Positions 48,038-60,023 of a stretch of DNA of 64,000 nt are shown piece after piece. Within the stretch, counting starts at the first letter, position 1, and each line of letters begins with the position of its first letter. The stretch lies in the NCBI GenBank assembly GCA_963693085.1, contig OY856411.1, positions 69,615,001 through 69,679,000 on the forward strand, read 5' to 3'. Made by a program: the position numbers and the translations under genes. The notes beneath the pieces are model-generated. The model was not told the DNA's origin, did no database searches, and was given only the letters and a program-made list of their open reading frames with translations. This DNA comes from Alisma plantago-aquatica. Taxonomy: Eukaryota > Streptophyta > Magnoliopsida > Alismatales > Alismataceae.

Positions 48038-49650
48038 CAATGTGTTGACTCAAGGTCAATTAGGTCAATGTTGACTCACGTCTAAATTGACTAAACTCAT
48101 GTTTTTATGATGACTAACCATTCCACATATTGGTTTCTAATGTCTCTACTTGAGTGATTTCAGATTAGGTATAGACACACTCCAAATGCCCTAACTTGCG
48201 CATATCAAATTGGAGAAAAGACAAGTCAAAGTCATACAAGTGCACGTTTTGTAATATGATGTATATCCTTTACAATCATGTTGTAAATCATTTGTCATGA
48301 TTGTATGACTTGTAATTAAGCTTAGAAAAATATCAGGAGCACTTAGATCGAATATTAGAGCACTTTAGATGCAACTTTGAAAATTGATTACAGACACTTT
48401 TTCGGTCGAGTTTCCCAGCCTGAAAACTCGACCGATCATCCTTGATCAATTTTCTGCAGATTGCATCGGTCGAGTTGTGTTTACACAGAACTCGACCGAT
48501 CAAGTAACTGACCATTTCGATTCCTAATGGTCGGTCGAGTTTTGTCAGGACAAACTCAACTGATCATTTGAGTATCGGCCTTGTCGTTTACTTGATCGGT
48601 CGAGTTACACTTATAGAAACTCGACCGATTGCACCGTACGGAAAAGTGCAGAAAAGTGTTTCTAGCCGTTGTGGAGTTGCAACAAGTGAAAATAGATCTG
48701 TTGCAAGCCACAAAACGGCTAGTTTTTGTTCTCAAGTGTTCCCAAAGGCTAAGAGGCATCCCCAGCTATAAAATAGGACCCCTTGGGCTTCATTCCAAGG
48801 TTGAGCATTCATTGCAAACTCTATGTGAGGCTCCTATTCTATAGTTGAGTGCTTCCTACAGCCTCCTCTCTCTCTCTAAGCTTAATCACTTGCTACATCC
48901 ATTAGAGTGAGTAGGAAATCTGTAAGAGAGCTAGTCCTACATGTATATCTTGTGAGGCTCTCACTTCCACCACCTCCCCATCTCTCATTTCAATCATGAA
49001 GATGAATGTTCTCTCTCTTGTCCAAGAGGGGTGAAGAAGAACAAGGGAAGGAGTCCCTTGGTGAAGATCAATGATGAAGACTTGGAGCTAGAGTGGGTGA
49101 GCCCTTGGTGAAGGCAGAAGACTCCTTGCTCAAGTGGGTAAGTCCTTGGTGGAAGCTTCTCCGAGTGAAGGTGAAGTCAAAGGCGGAAGATCCAAGAAGA
49201 GTGGGTAATCCCTGTAAGGCTGAAGACTTGTGCAAGAGTAGGTAAGTCCTTGGAAGAAGGTGGAAGACTCCTTGCAAAGTGGGTAAGTCCTTGGTAAGGT
49301 TGAAGACTCTTTGTATTGGATAGGTAAGTCCTTTGTTTGGTCATGCATTGTATGTCTTATGAATGAATATAAGAGTGCAATAGTTTGAAAGTCCTAGAGG
49401 TTGACCTCTCTAGGCAAGTGGAGTGACACACTTCTAGTTTGAAGTGTGGAACCACTCTAAATAGCTTGTCTAATTGGTGTTCAATCTCTCTCTCCCTTGC
49501 TATGCATGTTTTAGTTGCACTCAAATTTCCTATTTAGCGACCTTATCTTGTGATATATCTTGAAGGTTTAATGAATTTTGTTTAAGTGCTTTCAGCTCTA
49601 TTCACCCCCCTCTAGAGCATCTAATCACCCATCTAGGATCCAACACAATG
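48038..49650 (+). mobile_element. Solo LTR, copy B
   Basis: Body 48043-49645 with CAATG on both sides (48038-48042 and 49646-49650). The four long-arm hairpins fall at about 48402-48628 and the TATA box at about 48767. Essentially the same as copy A. Confidence 0.88.
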
Positions 49651-52600
49651 GTTGTACCCTTAAGGTACTAGGGTGATTAGTACCCTTAGAGGGGTTAACC
49701 TTTGATGCTTATGGAAGCAACATCTCAATACGCTATGCTAACCCTAAATGTATGTACTTGAATGAAGGGTTGACCTAATCTAATCAAGCTTGAAGTAATC
49801 GACATCCTAAAGAGGATGAGAGAGAGGAATTCATACATGTATAATAATCATGTAGTGGTTAAGCCTCAACACTTTCAACATGAATAAATATGTAATTAGA
49901 CTATGATCCTTGATAAAGAGATCATGATACCCTAATCGAGAAGGTTGATGAGCCCTAACCCTAATTTAGGGTAATGTTAGGTGAAACCCTAATCTAGGGT
50001 AATGGTGTAACCCTAATATAGGATGATGTTATGTGAAATCCTAATGTAGGGTGATGTTATGTGAAACCCTAATATAGGGTGATGTTATGTAAACCCTAAT
50101 TGATAAAGATGGGAAACCCTATTCCTAATAATGGAATAGTGATTAATATATTGATAAGTGAAACACCTAAAGTGGTTGATAATGGATAACCTTATATCAA
50201 TAATGCCTTAACCCGAGATGAGTCCATATCATTGATAATGGTTGAATAATTCAAATAAGTGACTTATGACCAATACATTACATGATAAATGTGATGAACT
50301 GGTGCATATAGTATTAGGATGGGAAATACCCTAATACAATATAAGTTGATGAACTTAAGTAAGATTAAAGTGATGAGGAAAGTGATACAACAAGACATGA
50401 TAGATATCACATTCAACACCTCAAGGTTGATATACCTTAATGTACCTTAAATCCAATATACTTGGATGAGTAACACATGAAGTGTGTCATGTCAATTATT
50501 ACATTGAGATGTAATGCACTTTGATAAGTGTAGGCTAACATACCTTAAGAAAAGGTTAAGCCAAGTTAATAAAGTATGATGTAATCATATTCTGGTAAAG
50601 TTGAGAGAGGAACTCATATCTTGTGTTGATAATTAATTTAATGATAAATGATGAGAATAAATAAGCATGATTGAATACTTATGTTATCAATGTTGGCTCC
50701 TAGCTGTGTGGAGCAATGAATTAGGGCTTGATCATTAATAATATGATCTTGAGAACCTAAATGGTTAATAACGGAAAACCCTAAACCTAATGAAGGGTGA
50801 TGATATGTAAGAGAAACCCTAATCGATAAGGAAGGGAAACCCTAACCCTAATTATGGGAAGGTTGTAATTCTTTTGTTGTATAAATCTTGTAAGGCATGT
50901 TAAATACTTGAATAAAAGTATAATGTGCAATGGCATTGTGAGCCATGTGAATAGGTTGTTGCCTAGTGAGAGGTGACAAGATGTGCAATGGCCTTGTGAG
51001 CCATGTGATAATTTGTTGCCTAGTGAGAGGTGAAAAAATACTTAATGGGCCTTGTGAGCCATGTGATAATTTGTTGCCTAGTGAGAGGTGACAAGATACT
51101 TAATGGGCCTTGTGAGCCATGTGAGATGCTTGTGTAACAAGTATTCTGAATACCTTGGTCAGATGACCTGGAGGTAATAATTACCTGATAAGTGGTAACC
51201 ATGTTCAGTGATGAACTAAGGGTTTGAATACCCAGATTCAATAAACATGATGATGATGTTGAGGGATATGAATTCCTAGAAATGAGATAAGGGATTGAGA
51301 TCCCAATGTTTTATAAAGTTTTGAAAAGTACTTGATAGATGTATTATACTTTTCTTTGTAGCATTTGTCATAATAATTCATGTTTGAAAACTTGACTGAT
51401 GCTAAAAGAATACAGTAATGTACTTAATTAATCAAGTAGAATCTTATCATGTAGTGCCCTGACCATAGATCCATCAGCATCAGGATTTGCTGAATGGTGA
51501 AACGGGTTGTTCCGCGGCATAACCTGGAGGGCATATTTTTGAATATGTGGGGGTGATTGGGCATAATATCCTTACACCCTAATGGAGGAAATGATGTGAG
51601 ATAAACATTAAATCTCTCAATTCTTCATTATATGTGCCAGGATGGATGTATCACGAATCTCCCGATAAAGTTAAAACCAGATCAATGTGAGATAAACATG
51701 AAATCTCTCGATTGCGAAGAGAGTACAACCGCCATTGTATCTCTATAGCGAAGTTGCCAGTATACCCTGGAAAGCTATTTAGCAGAGACACAAGATGTCT
51801 TGCATTTTGTACTCACACTGACTGAGGAGGATGCGGTCATGGAAATCCGTCTCTTCCTTGACCTATGTATGGTACCGATTTCGACTTCGCAATGGTCGGT
51901 TGGAGTATGAGCGATATACCTCATCTTCTCAGGGCTTAAGTATGATTGTAAAATGTAATCAGCCGTGTAGTGTATTTGCTTAAGGTTGAAATATGAGAAT
52001 CATTGGTTGATGTTACCTTGCTTAGCATATCCTAGATGGAGAAATATTATACATGTTATTCAATTCCTTATTGGATAAGTGACATCCTGCTTTATCAAGT
52101 TATAGCTGAAATGCTTTGAATAAAAAAAATGCTCTAATTTGTTTAAACATTGATTTATCTGTTGTTGAATATATATGATTCCTCTGCTCAGTTTTATTCT
52201 ATTAAACTGCAATAATAATATTTTTGGCAAAGAGTTATATCTCTTGCTGGGACAATTTCAATTGTCTCACCCCCGTGGGAACCAACCTTTTTAGGTAGAT
52301 GCGGAAGAAGAGGCAGAAACCCTATAGTAGGGGAAGAGCAGCAACAGTAGCAACAGGGACTGCAGTGATATTCCAGATGGAGGCACTGGCTGTCATATTT
52401 TGTATAGAAAGTCCTATGTGTCATCTCTGTACTCTCAGGTCCTCAGAGTTAGTAGTTAGTACTTTTAATGAATCGATCTGAGATTTTGGCTTGATGCCTC
52501 GAAGTTCTTATGCTGCATGTGTATAGTTTTAACAGAATAGTTGATGCTTGTAATCCTCGAGAAGGGATGGTACATGATATGTTCTTATGAACCAGGATGT

Positions 52601-52754
52601 AAATAAAATACATTGGTTCTTGATAAAAGATTTTCCTATGTTTGGATCTCTTTGCAAAAAGGTTTTAATTTTTAGTGGTTTTTGTTAATCCGCTGCTAAT
52701 GTTTTCTTCCGCATTCATTATTATCTGATGTTTGGTGTCCGTCTTCACACTTCT

Positions 52755-55655
52755 GGCTCAAATTTCCATAATTTGGCAATCTATGTGAAAACAACTGGGT
52801 ATTGGCAGACTACAGAACTAGAAACTTGGGGTATCACATACATAGAAACACCAACCTGATGAAACACAAGATCTTGGATTGGAAACACAGTCAACCCCAA
52901 AGCCTTGCAAAAACTCTAAAAGATCTTAAACAACAACACCTCTGTGTTGATAGTGATCCCACATCCGATCCTGCTCTGATTCTCACTATCAATTCAGAGA
53001 TTGACCATATAAAAATCTGCATCGACATCAAGTGGAGACAAAGAGATAAGGTCTCTTGGGCCAAGGAAGGTGACAAAAATACAAAATTCTTCCAAAAAGT
53101 ATGCAACAATAATCATAGGAGAAATATCATTTCTTATTTAAAAATACAAGGGGTCATCACCACTAATAAACACTTGATTACTTCTCACATAGTTGAACGC
53201 TTTAGGAAGATTTTTAACACACATCACAGTCCCTCCTTAAACTCTATAAACTGGAAAACCCTTTGCCCGATAAAGATTGCTTCTCCTTCAAATTTAACCA
53301 AGCCTTTCTGTTCTGATGAGCTTGATGCTGCCATTAAATCTCTTGGCAAAAACAAATCTCCTGGACCTGATGGACTCAATGTGGAATTCTACCTTGCCAA
53401 CTGGAATCATTTCAAAAAGGATTTCCTTGCCTTACTTCAAGAAATCCACAAACACAACAATGCTCACAACATCCTCAAGCATCTAAATAAAACTTTCATT
53501 GCCCTCATCAAAAAAACTGATCATCCTGAATACGTAACACAATTTCGTCCTATCAGCCTCATCAATACATCTTACAAGATCATTGCAAAAACCTTGTCAC
53601 TTAGATTGAAACCTTGCATCAACATCATCATCCCTCTCAACCAAAATGCCTTTCTCAAGGATAGAAATATCCAAGATGCCTACCTGATGGTAAACGAGAC
53701 AATTCATCTGTGCCATGTAAACAAAACCCCTTTGATTGCTATCAAATTAGATTTTGAGAAAGCTTTTGACTACATCAATTGGAATTGTTTCATTAAAACT
53801 ATGGCTGGATTTGGTTTCCTAGATCATTGGATAGATTGCATACATGCCTGCATATCCACAATTCATTTTTCCACTATCATAAATGGCTCACCTTTTGGAT
53901 ACTTCAAAAACACAAACAGACTCATGCAAGGTGACCCTCTATCCCCTTACCTGTTCATTATTGTGACCTCCATTCTCACAAAGATGATCAATCTTGGCTC
54001 TATTCATGGACTTATCTCCTCCCCCTCAGAATGCAAGGAAAACATCATTCAGTTTGCGGATGATACCATCATTCTAGTTTTACCAAATGATGACACCATC
54101 ATAAATACCATTATAATCATTAGTATATTCTCTTACATTTCAGGACTAAAAATAAACCTACAAAAGTCCTCCATCTTTGGTGTACACACTGATCAACACA
54201 TTATCTATAGATATAAAACCCTCCTCAAATGCAAGCATGAAGAGTTCCAAACAAATTACCTTGGCTTACCCATCATCCCCCACAACATCACTCACTCTAT
54301 TTGGGTCCCCATCATAGACAAGATCAAAACTAAACTCAACTCTTAGACAAATAACTTCCTCAATCTTGCTGGCCGCCTTAATCTCCTGAATAGTGTCATC
54401 ACTCCCATCACCACTCACTACCTCAACTGCATTCCACTACCTACCAAAATAAAAAACACCATCGACAAAATCAGAAGAAGCTTTCTTTGGAATAACCACA
54501 ATCTGATAAATGACAATAAAACACATCTTCACCTGGTCAACTGGAATACTATCTCTGTCCCTACATGCTATGGAGGATGGGACATCATCGACATTGAAAC
54601 CCATGCACTATGCTTAGTGATAAAGATCATCAACAACCTGGCCAACAACAAAAAAAGAATATGGAGCGACCTAATCCAGAATAAATACTACAAAAAAATC
54701 CCACCATGGCACAAAACCAAGAAACGATCTTCTTCTCCTCTATGGAAATACATTAATAGACATCCCTTTGATTAGAAATCTCATACACACCCCACCTCAC
54801 ACCCACTGCCATATAAATTTTTGGAAAGACCCATGGTTCCATAAAAATTCAATAAAAAACCAGCACAATCAATAGCCTATACCAAAAAAATTATCTTCCA
54901 TTACTACAGCCAAAGCACTTAACCTCCTCACCAGTAAAAAATCTAATGTACTCAAGCAGTTCCTCCTCACAAATTTTGAAAAATCGGATATCAATAACAT
55001 CATATATGAGCTGGAATTCAACACTAAAAATAAGATATCTTGGATATGGGGGGAGTTATACTCCCCAAAGGCAGCTTGCACCTTCCTCACTTTCAGAGGC
55101 ACCATACCAAATCACTCTCTTACCTGAAAATGTAAATGGTCACAAAAGTATAAAATTTTCTTCTGACTCCTTCATAACAACAAGCTGCTCACTGATCAAA
55201 ACATTAATAAGAGAGGATTTGTTGGACCATCTAGATGCTATCTCTGCCAATCTGACTCTGAAACAACATATCATATCTTCAAAAACTGTTCCGTTACAAA
55301 ACTTATTATAAAAAACTTTCTTGATTGTAGATCTAAAAATCAAAATCTATACACTATTCCATTCAATATAAAACCTCTCCAAAGAGTAACAAACTTCCAC
55401 ACAGAAGACATCATTATTGCCATCTTATGGCACATTTAGATAGAACGAAATCATAGGAAATTTAATAATGCCAAAAATTCAATGAACATCATTTTGCTGA
55501 AGATAACATCAGATCTTGTTATTCTACATGCTTATAGGACAGACGCCAACGTCATCTAGGATGACTCCAATTGAAGAAAACCCGGAAACAAAGCTACTAC
55601 TGGTGATGTCTTCTACACCCTGGAGGAGATTATAGAAGAAGAATCAAACTTCTGA
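52755..55655 (+). pseudogene. LINE ORF2 reverse transcriptase and C-terminal region, copy B
   Basis: The reverse-transcriptase frame from 52802 is open for 514 codons with all motifs of copy A, then meets TAG at 54344-54346, again at a likely Trp position. Unlike copy A the LINE continues. A GRLNLLNSVI block and FLWNN block follow, then (with frameshifts and more stops, after about 54775) a zinc-binding C-terminus with CYLCQSDSETTYHIFKNC at about 55236-55290, the zf-RVT-type signature of plant LINEs. A late LWHI-stop-IERNHRKFN block is another Trp-to-stop change. The frame ends near 55655. Confidence 0.85.
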
Positions 55656-55898
55656 TACTGCTGATGCCTATCTTTTAGTCTTTTTCTTAACTCAAGTATT
55701 AATTACATCATTTTGATGCTTGTCTAAGGGATGCCTCCCTATAAAAACTTCTATCTTCACCGCTCTTTTCATATCATCGTAGTACTAGCATCTGTTTTAA
55801 CTTAGAACATGTGACCTGCAGGTGCTAACCTGCTGATATGTAGACTTTATGATCTTTTAATAGAATTGCATGACCGTTTTACCAAAAAATAAATAAAT
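55656..55898 (+). other. LINE 3' untranslated region and tail
   Basis: Non-coding, ending ACCAAAAAATAAATAAAT, a short adenine-rich tail directly before the right target-site copy (55899-55916). This marks the 3' end created by target-primed reverse transcription. Confidence 0.8.
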
Positions 55899-55916
55899 TC
55901 AATCAATAAAGAAAAC

Positions 55917-56140
55917 TACCCAGATATTATCCTGAAAATGTTGCTTTTGTTTTTGACCACGTGATTGTGCACGTGTGTATTTGCTTGTAATAAACCGTAA
56001 AAGAGAAACTCCCTGGTGAACCCCGGGCAGCTGGTTCCGAACGGGAGGAAACGCAAGCGCGCTGCTCGGAAGCTGGAACGGCTTACTGAGAACTATCGAC
56101 GACTACGTTCACCGCAGAGGGAGTTCCCAGCGGAGAAATA
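55917..56140 (+). promoter_or_regulatory. Proximal promoter and 5' UTR of the SET-domain gene
   Basis: Only about 225 bp separate the LINE from the start codon. Two perfect G-boxes, CACGTG, lie at 55958-55963 and 55970-55975, exactly 12 bp apart. G-boxes bind bZIP/bHLH factors and often mark light- or ABA-linked promoters. No clear TATA box is seen. The sequence becomes GC-richer toward the ATG, as in many housekeeping 5' UTRs. The transcription start is unknown. Confidence 0.6.
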
Positions 56141-59100
56141 ATGTCTGCTGTCGAAGAAGAAGCTAGGCTCGAAAACTTCACGAATTGGCTGCAGATCAAC
56201 GGAGCTCAGCTCCGAGGCTGCAGCATTAAGTACTGTGGACCAGGCAAGGGATACGGCGTTTTCTTCACCGCCGTCAACAATGACAGCCCTCTTCTGGAAG
56301 ATGGTAATCGAACTCCACGAAAGCTAATACTCTATTTATAGGCTGAAACAAAGTTCGTTTTCTTTTAATCTTCCTTCATCTCAGGCGTTCTCATGGTGGT
56401 GCCTCTCGACCTGGCCATCACTCCTATGCGTGTGTTGCAGGACCCACTGCTGGGTCCTGTGTGCTCGGATATGTACAAGGAAGGAGATGTTGACGATCGC
56501 CTCTTGCTGTTGATTTTCCTCACTGTCGAGCGCCTGCGCCCGAGTTCGCCTTGGAAGCCGTATGCAGCTACTCCCACTGATCTCTCCCACACAGGGGTTT
56601 AAGAACTTGTTATTTGTCATAACTATGCTTTACGTTCATTATAACCACAGTTCTTGCACGAAGAAGAAACTATTCCCTCGGTTGCTATCTGCATAGCGTG
56701 GAAAACCATAGTGGACCATCATAATTTTCAAACTTTATCTCATATACGTCATACTTTTATGTACTATTGTCAATTTCTTATTATGACACATTTTCCTCTT
56801 CCCCCACCCCTCCTCCCTCTCTAAACTGTTAAATTCCTTGAAAATTAATAGATAAGTTGTCACATTTTTGTGAATAACCGAAAGAAAATGAAACAAACCT
56901 CCGATGGAGCTGGAGGAAGATATTGACACTTTCCCGAACTTCATTAGAAATCAACACAATCAGGAGGCAAAGACAAAACTAGGGAACTACAATAAAGACT
57001 AACCTCCAAGAAAAACGGGAGGAACTAAGAACTAAGGACAGTCCATTAACATGCCTTATTTATGCAAATAGGGCCGTCACCGGTACGTATTGATTTCCAT
57101 AAGACATGGTACAGTACGTCGAGTTCATGCCGCTTCACCGAGTTAGGGGCTGGAACCTTGAGGAAACTTCAATGAGGTTTGAGCAAACTGAAGAACTTTG
57201 TCAAAATTAGACACAAGTTTGTCAGAATTGTAGAATATATGCTCCTTCACTCTCCGCTCTACTTCATGATTATGGCGACTGAGATTAAGACCATGGTGCC
57301 TACCTACTACTGTTTATAACTACTCCAGATGCCACTTCATTTATAATCAAGAAGCTCCTGCTACCTACCTTCGTACATGCTATGGATTATCTGCTTGAGG
57401 GGGAGTGTTTGAGTGCTGAGTGCTTGATTGTAAAATCGAGGGGGATTGACATTTTTGAACGGGCTTGGTTTATCTGTTTATTCTGCTCTATAAGTTTGCA
57501 AATTGACTTGGGATTCTCCCGAGCTCCACCTTAAGGGGGAGTGTTAGAGTATAAGTGTATTTGATTTGTTTTGTATATCTGCTCATGTCTATTTGACCCA
57601 TTAGTTTCTGGACTCTATTTTGCTAGGGTTATTTCCACTTCTTTGTACTTGTCCTCTGTCCTATATATAAAAGAGGGGTTTGCCCATCTATCAATACAAG
57701 AAATACACACAAGGAAATTTTCTCATTACCAGTTTTTCTACAGAACTATCATTTGACTTTTATTTGATTCTTGATAATTTTTTTAATGTAACCTTATTAA
57801 CTTAGCCAATCTAGAACTGTACAAGAAAGTGGCATCCAGTTGTATGGATAGGATGCCCCAAGGTGTGATATTTTTTTTTAATTTTTGTTACAAGAGGATA
57901 TCTCTCAGTGGATCATAATAGACTGTATGAAATGGAGCGTGTATAGCATATAACTCTATGGCACTCAGATTATAAGGTAGGTTTTATATGGTCGTTATAC
58001 AATATCTATGTTGTATGGTAGTGAATGTTGGGTGTGAAGAAACAATGTACTCACATTTCACAAATATGAATGTGCCAGCAATGAGAATGGTAAGATAAAT
58101 GTATGGGAAGATGAGAAAAGAACACAACAGAGATGACAATATAAGAAATGTAGCAGGAGAGACTAGTATTGGCGATAAACTACGAGAGGGCCATGGTACA
58201 TGGTTGAACATGTATAATGTAGACAGAAAATGCAACAATTGAGAGATTTGATATGGAGTTAGATAAAGCTAAAATGAGAAGAGGTGGACCTAAATTAGCT
58301 TGGGTATAGAGGATAAAAAGAGATCTAGATTTCTTAGACCTAAATGAGAATTTTGCCAGCTATAGAGCTGAATGGAAACGAAGGACCACACAATGTAGCC
58401 AAAGCCGAGGTCGGGATCGAGGCTTGAGATGGTGACAATTGATGTTTTGACCCTCATGTGGAAGTCAGTAGTCCTATGGATGCTCACTTTCTTGGATCTG
58501 GAAGTTTGTTAAGCTCACATGTTTCTTAGTGAAATGAGACACCGTTTCACCATATCTCCATTTTCCCAAATTCAATGCAAGGCAATACCACAGAGACATG
58601 ACACACACATAGTCACAATTACTACAAAAGACGTTGAATCTTGAAATTTATTCTTGATCATTAGTTACAGGTGGATTCAATCTCACTCAAAGACTACATC
58701 AATAACGGTGGATCTCATATATTTGTACAAGATAGGTGTAAGTGATCCGAAAGGGTGATGATATCATCAAAATAGATAAAAATATATATATTTGCATTCA
58801 TAGTTGTGAACCATCATTGATCTCATTGCCACCTCAACTCTACAACTAAGCACCAACTGATGATATCATTGGAGGGGAACAAGCTCAAAGAAATGATGAA
58901 ATCGGCAACATGTTTAATCTTTAAACTAAGTTGTATTCACTACCAAGGCTAGGGTAATGGCATTGATGGTTGTAAATGTCCTGGGAATTTGAATACCTAA
59001 AATTCTTTTGAATGCTAATTGTATGGTCAACTTGTAGATCAACTGTCATTAGACTCATTACGGCTTTCACTCAAGGAAACTAGCCGATCCATGGAAAAAT

Positions 59101-59251
59101 TCTTTATATCAGTGTTGTAATTGCTCTTTTGGATCTTCTATGCAGATATGTTGACATGCTCCCAACTTCATTCAGTAGCCCACTTTGGTTCACAGACGAT
59201 GAACTCTTAGAATTAAGAGGAACATCTATTTACCGGGCTACAATTTTACAG
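56141..59251 (+). CDS. SET-domain protein, Rubisco-methyltransferase-like family (exons 1-3; continues past window)
   Basis: Exons 56141-56303, 56385-56559 and 59146-59251 join through GT-AG introns (donors GTAATC, GTATGC, GTGCGT; acceptors CTCAG, TGCAG) into 148 in-frame codons starting MSAVEEEARLENF. Key blocks are LRGCSIKYCGPGKGYGVF, the G-x-G-x-(G/F) turn that starts SET domains of this family, then VPLDLAITPMRVLQDPLLGP, FLTVERLRPSSPWKPY and LPTSFSSPLWF followed by ELLELRGT. These match the N-terminal SET half of plant LSMT/SETD3-like protein lysine methyltransferases, which use S-adenosylmethionine. The insert, catalytic Tyr and substrate-binding domain must lie on later exons. Exon 3 ends in phase 0 and exon 4 is not found before 64000. 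Exon sequence shows no stop, so the gene looks functional if splicing skips the intronic elements. Confidence 0.85.
57531..57742 (+). repeat. Copia-type polypurine tract and 3' LTR in intron 2
   Basis: The tract TTAAGGGGGAG (57531-57541) is followed by an LTR of about 201 bp, TGTTAGAGTATAAGTG to TTTTTCTACA (57542-57742), with a TATA-like CTATATATAAAAG near 57661. A second GAGGGGGAG-TGTTTGAG junction at about 57397-57412 suggests a related, older end. Upstream coding sequence is not recognisable. Confidence 0.65.
57990..58400 (+). pseudogene. Decayed LINE reverse-transcriptase C-terminus
   Basis: With several stops and shifts, the plus strand follows the order of the familiar plant LINE tail: a YGSECW block near 58015, a MRM..W.C-like block near 58085, a REGHGTWLN block near 58185 (HVQRR region in relatives), and GRPK-like and AEW-K blocks toward 58375. 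No open frame exceeds about 85 codons. It is unrelated to the 7-kb LINE at 15165-55898, which ends in a different C-terminus. Confidence 0.55.
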
Positions 59252-59289
59252 GTGCGTATATGAGATGCTTTTATTAACTCCTATCAGAC

Positions 59290-59513
59290 TGTTAGAATTC
59301 TACAGGGAACACTTTCTCATTTACTATTATAGAGATATGTTTATGTTTCACTGAGTGTCATGTGCCTAGCATGTGCCTCACTTATGCGTTTACTTGTGTG
59401 GTTTAGTCCCATATCACTCATCTCTGTTTTTGTATCTCCTCTCTTATCCTATATTAGAGAATGCACTGTAAACCATTTTACTGATCCAATATATTTCTAT
59501 TCAACCTTCTATA
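59290..59513 (+). repeat. Probable 5' LTR of the intron 3 copia element
   Basis: About 224 bp from TGTTAGAATTC to ACCTTCTATA, ending next to the primer-binding site. The start TGTTAGA and the end TTCTATA approximate the usual TGTTAGA/TCTAACA ends. The 3' LTR is not in the window for confirmation, and no hairpin array is visible in this short LTR. Confidence 0.5.
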
Positions 59514-60023
59514 TGGTATCAAGAGCAGGTTCTTTCCCCTCGTGCAAGTTCCCACCCTAACCCTATCCCTTCATGACCTAAGCCCTCCCCCCTCCCCCAC
59601 GTTGCTGTAGCTCCCCCCTTCCCTCCCTCTACCTGCCGCTGCTGCTCCCTCACCCCCTCCCTCTCCCACCAATCCAATCAACCATTATCCTTCTCATATA
59701 AAATCCTACCTTCCTAACTCTACTCCTCTACGTCTTTGACATCTCTGGACAACCATCATCATTGCACGTTAAGAGTCTCCTGGTTCTTCGATTTCTTCTA
59801 CCTACGCCTCATGGTGGGATCTTGATTCTCCTCATGACGACGTAGGTTCATTTATTAGTTATTCTGCCCGTAGCACGTCTCTTTTGATATGATGTATCAG
59901 ATCTACAACTGTGCTCTACTGCCCCATAGCGGGTTTCTTCGGATTTGCTGATCTCTGTTGGTGGGTTCTGCTGTTGCTGCACTGACAGTCTTTTATACTT
60001 GTTCTGCTTTAGATCTGTTCACC

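Larger units (their letters stand above)
45763..52754 (+). mobile_element. Very large LTR-like block, copy B
   Basis: Duplicate of 26797-33788: body 45768-52749, CTTCT at 45763-45767 and 52750-52754. It contains the palindrome array (about 47160-47960) and the nested solo LTR. Small indels distinguish it, such as a missing A in GGTCCAACGG near 47160 and extra A residues near 52125. Confidence 0.65.
35357..54279 (+). repeat. Copy B of the 18.9-kb tandem duplication
   Basis: It aligns with 16393-35313 along its whole length. At its end the LINE continues normally (CCCCCACAACATCACTC), whereas copy A breaks into the filler. Both intact ORFs of the pol-less element are preserved without amino-acid change. 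Differences visible by eye are a few per kilobase or fewer. Confidence 0.95.
15147..55916 (+). mobile_element. Full-length plant LINE, split by nested insertions and internally duplicated
   Basis: The same 18 bases, TCAATCAATAAAGAAAAC, lie at 15147-15164 and 55899-55916, and the left body edge starts at 15165. The right edge ends in an AAAT-type tail (about 55884-55898). Between them lie LINE ORF1, an endonuclease, a reverse transcriptase and a C-terminal zinc-binding region on the plus strand. With the two nested LTR insertions and one copy of the 18.9-kb repeat removed, about 7 kb of LINE remains, a normal length for plant L1-type elements. The single long target-site duplication shows that the pieces are one insertion, not several LINEs side by side. 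All ORFs are interrupted. Confidence 0.88.
56560..59145 (+). other. Intron 2 of the SET gene, about 2.6 kb, with transposon debris
   Basis: Donor GTATGC and acceptor TATGCAG are good plant sites. The intron contains a copia 3' end (57531-57742) and a decayed LINE C-terminus (about 57990-58400). The rest is AT-rich and non-coding. Frames at 56365-56620 read exon 2 backwards and are not genes. Confidence 0.75.

Noticed and set aside
56365..56620. Minus-strand frames of 75-79 codons opposite the SET gene
   Set aside because: They are reverse readings of exon 2, whose plus-strand product is clearly family-conserved and spliced.
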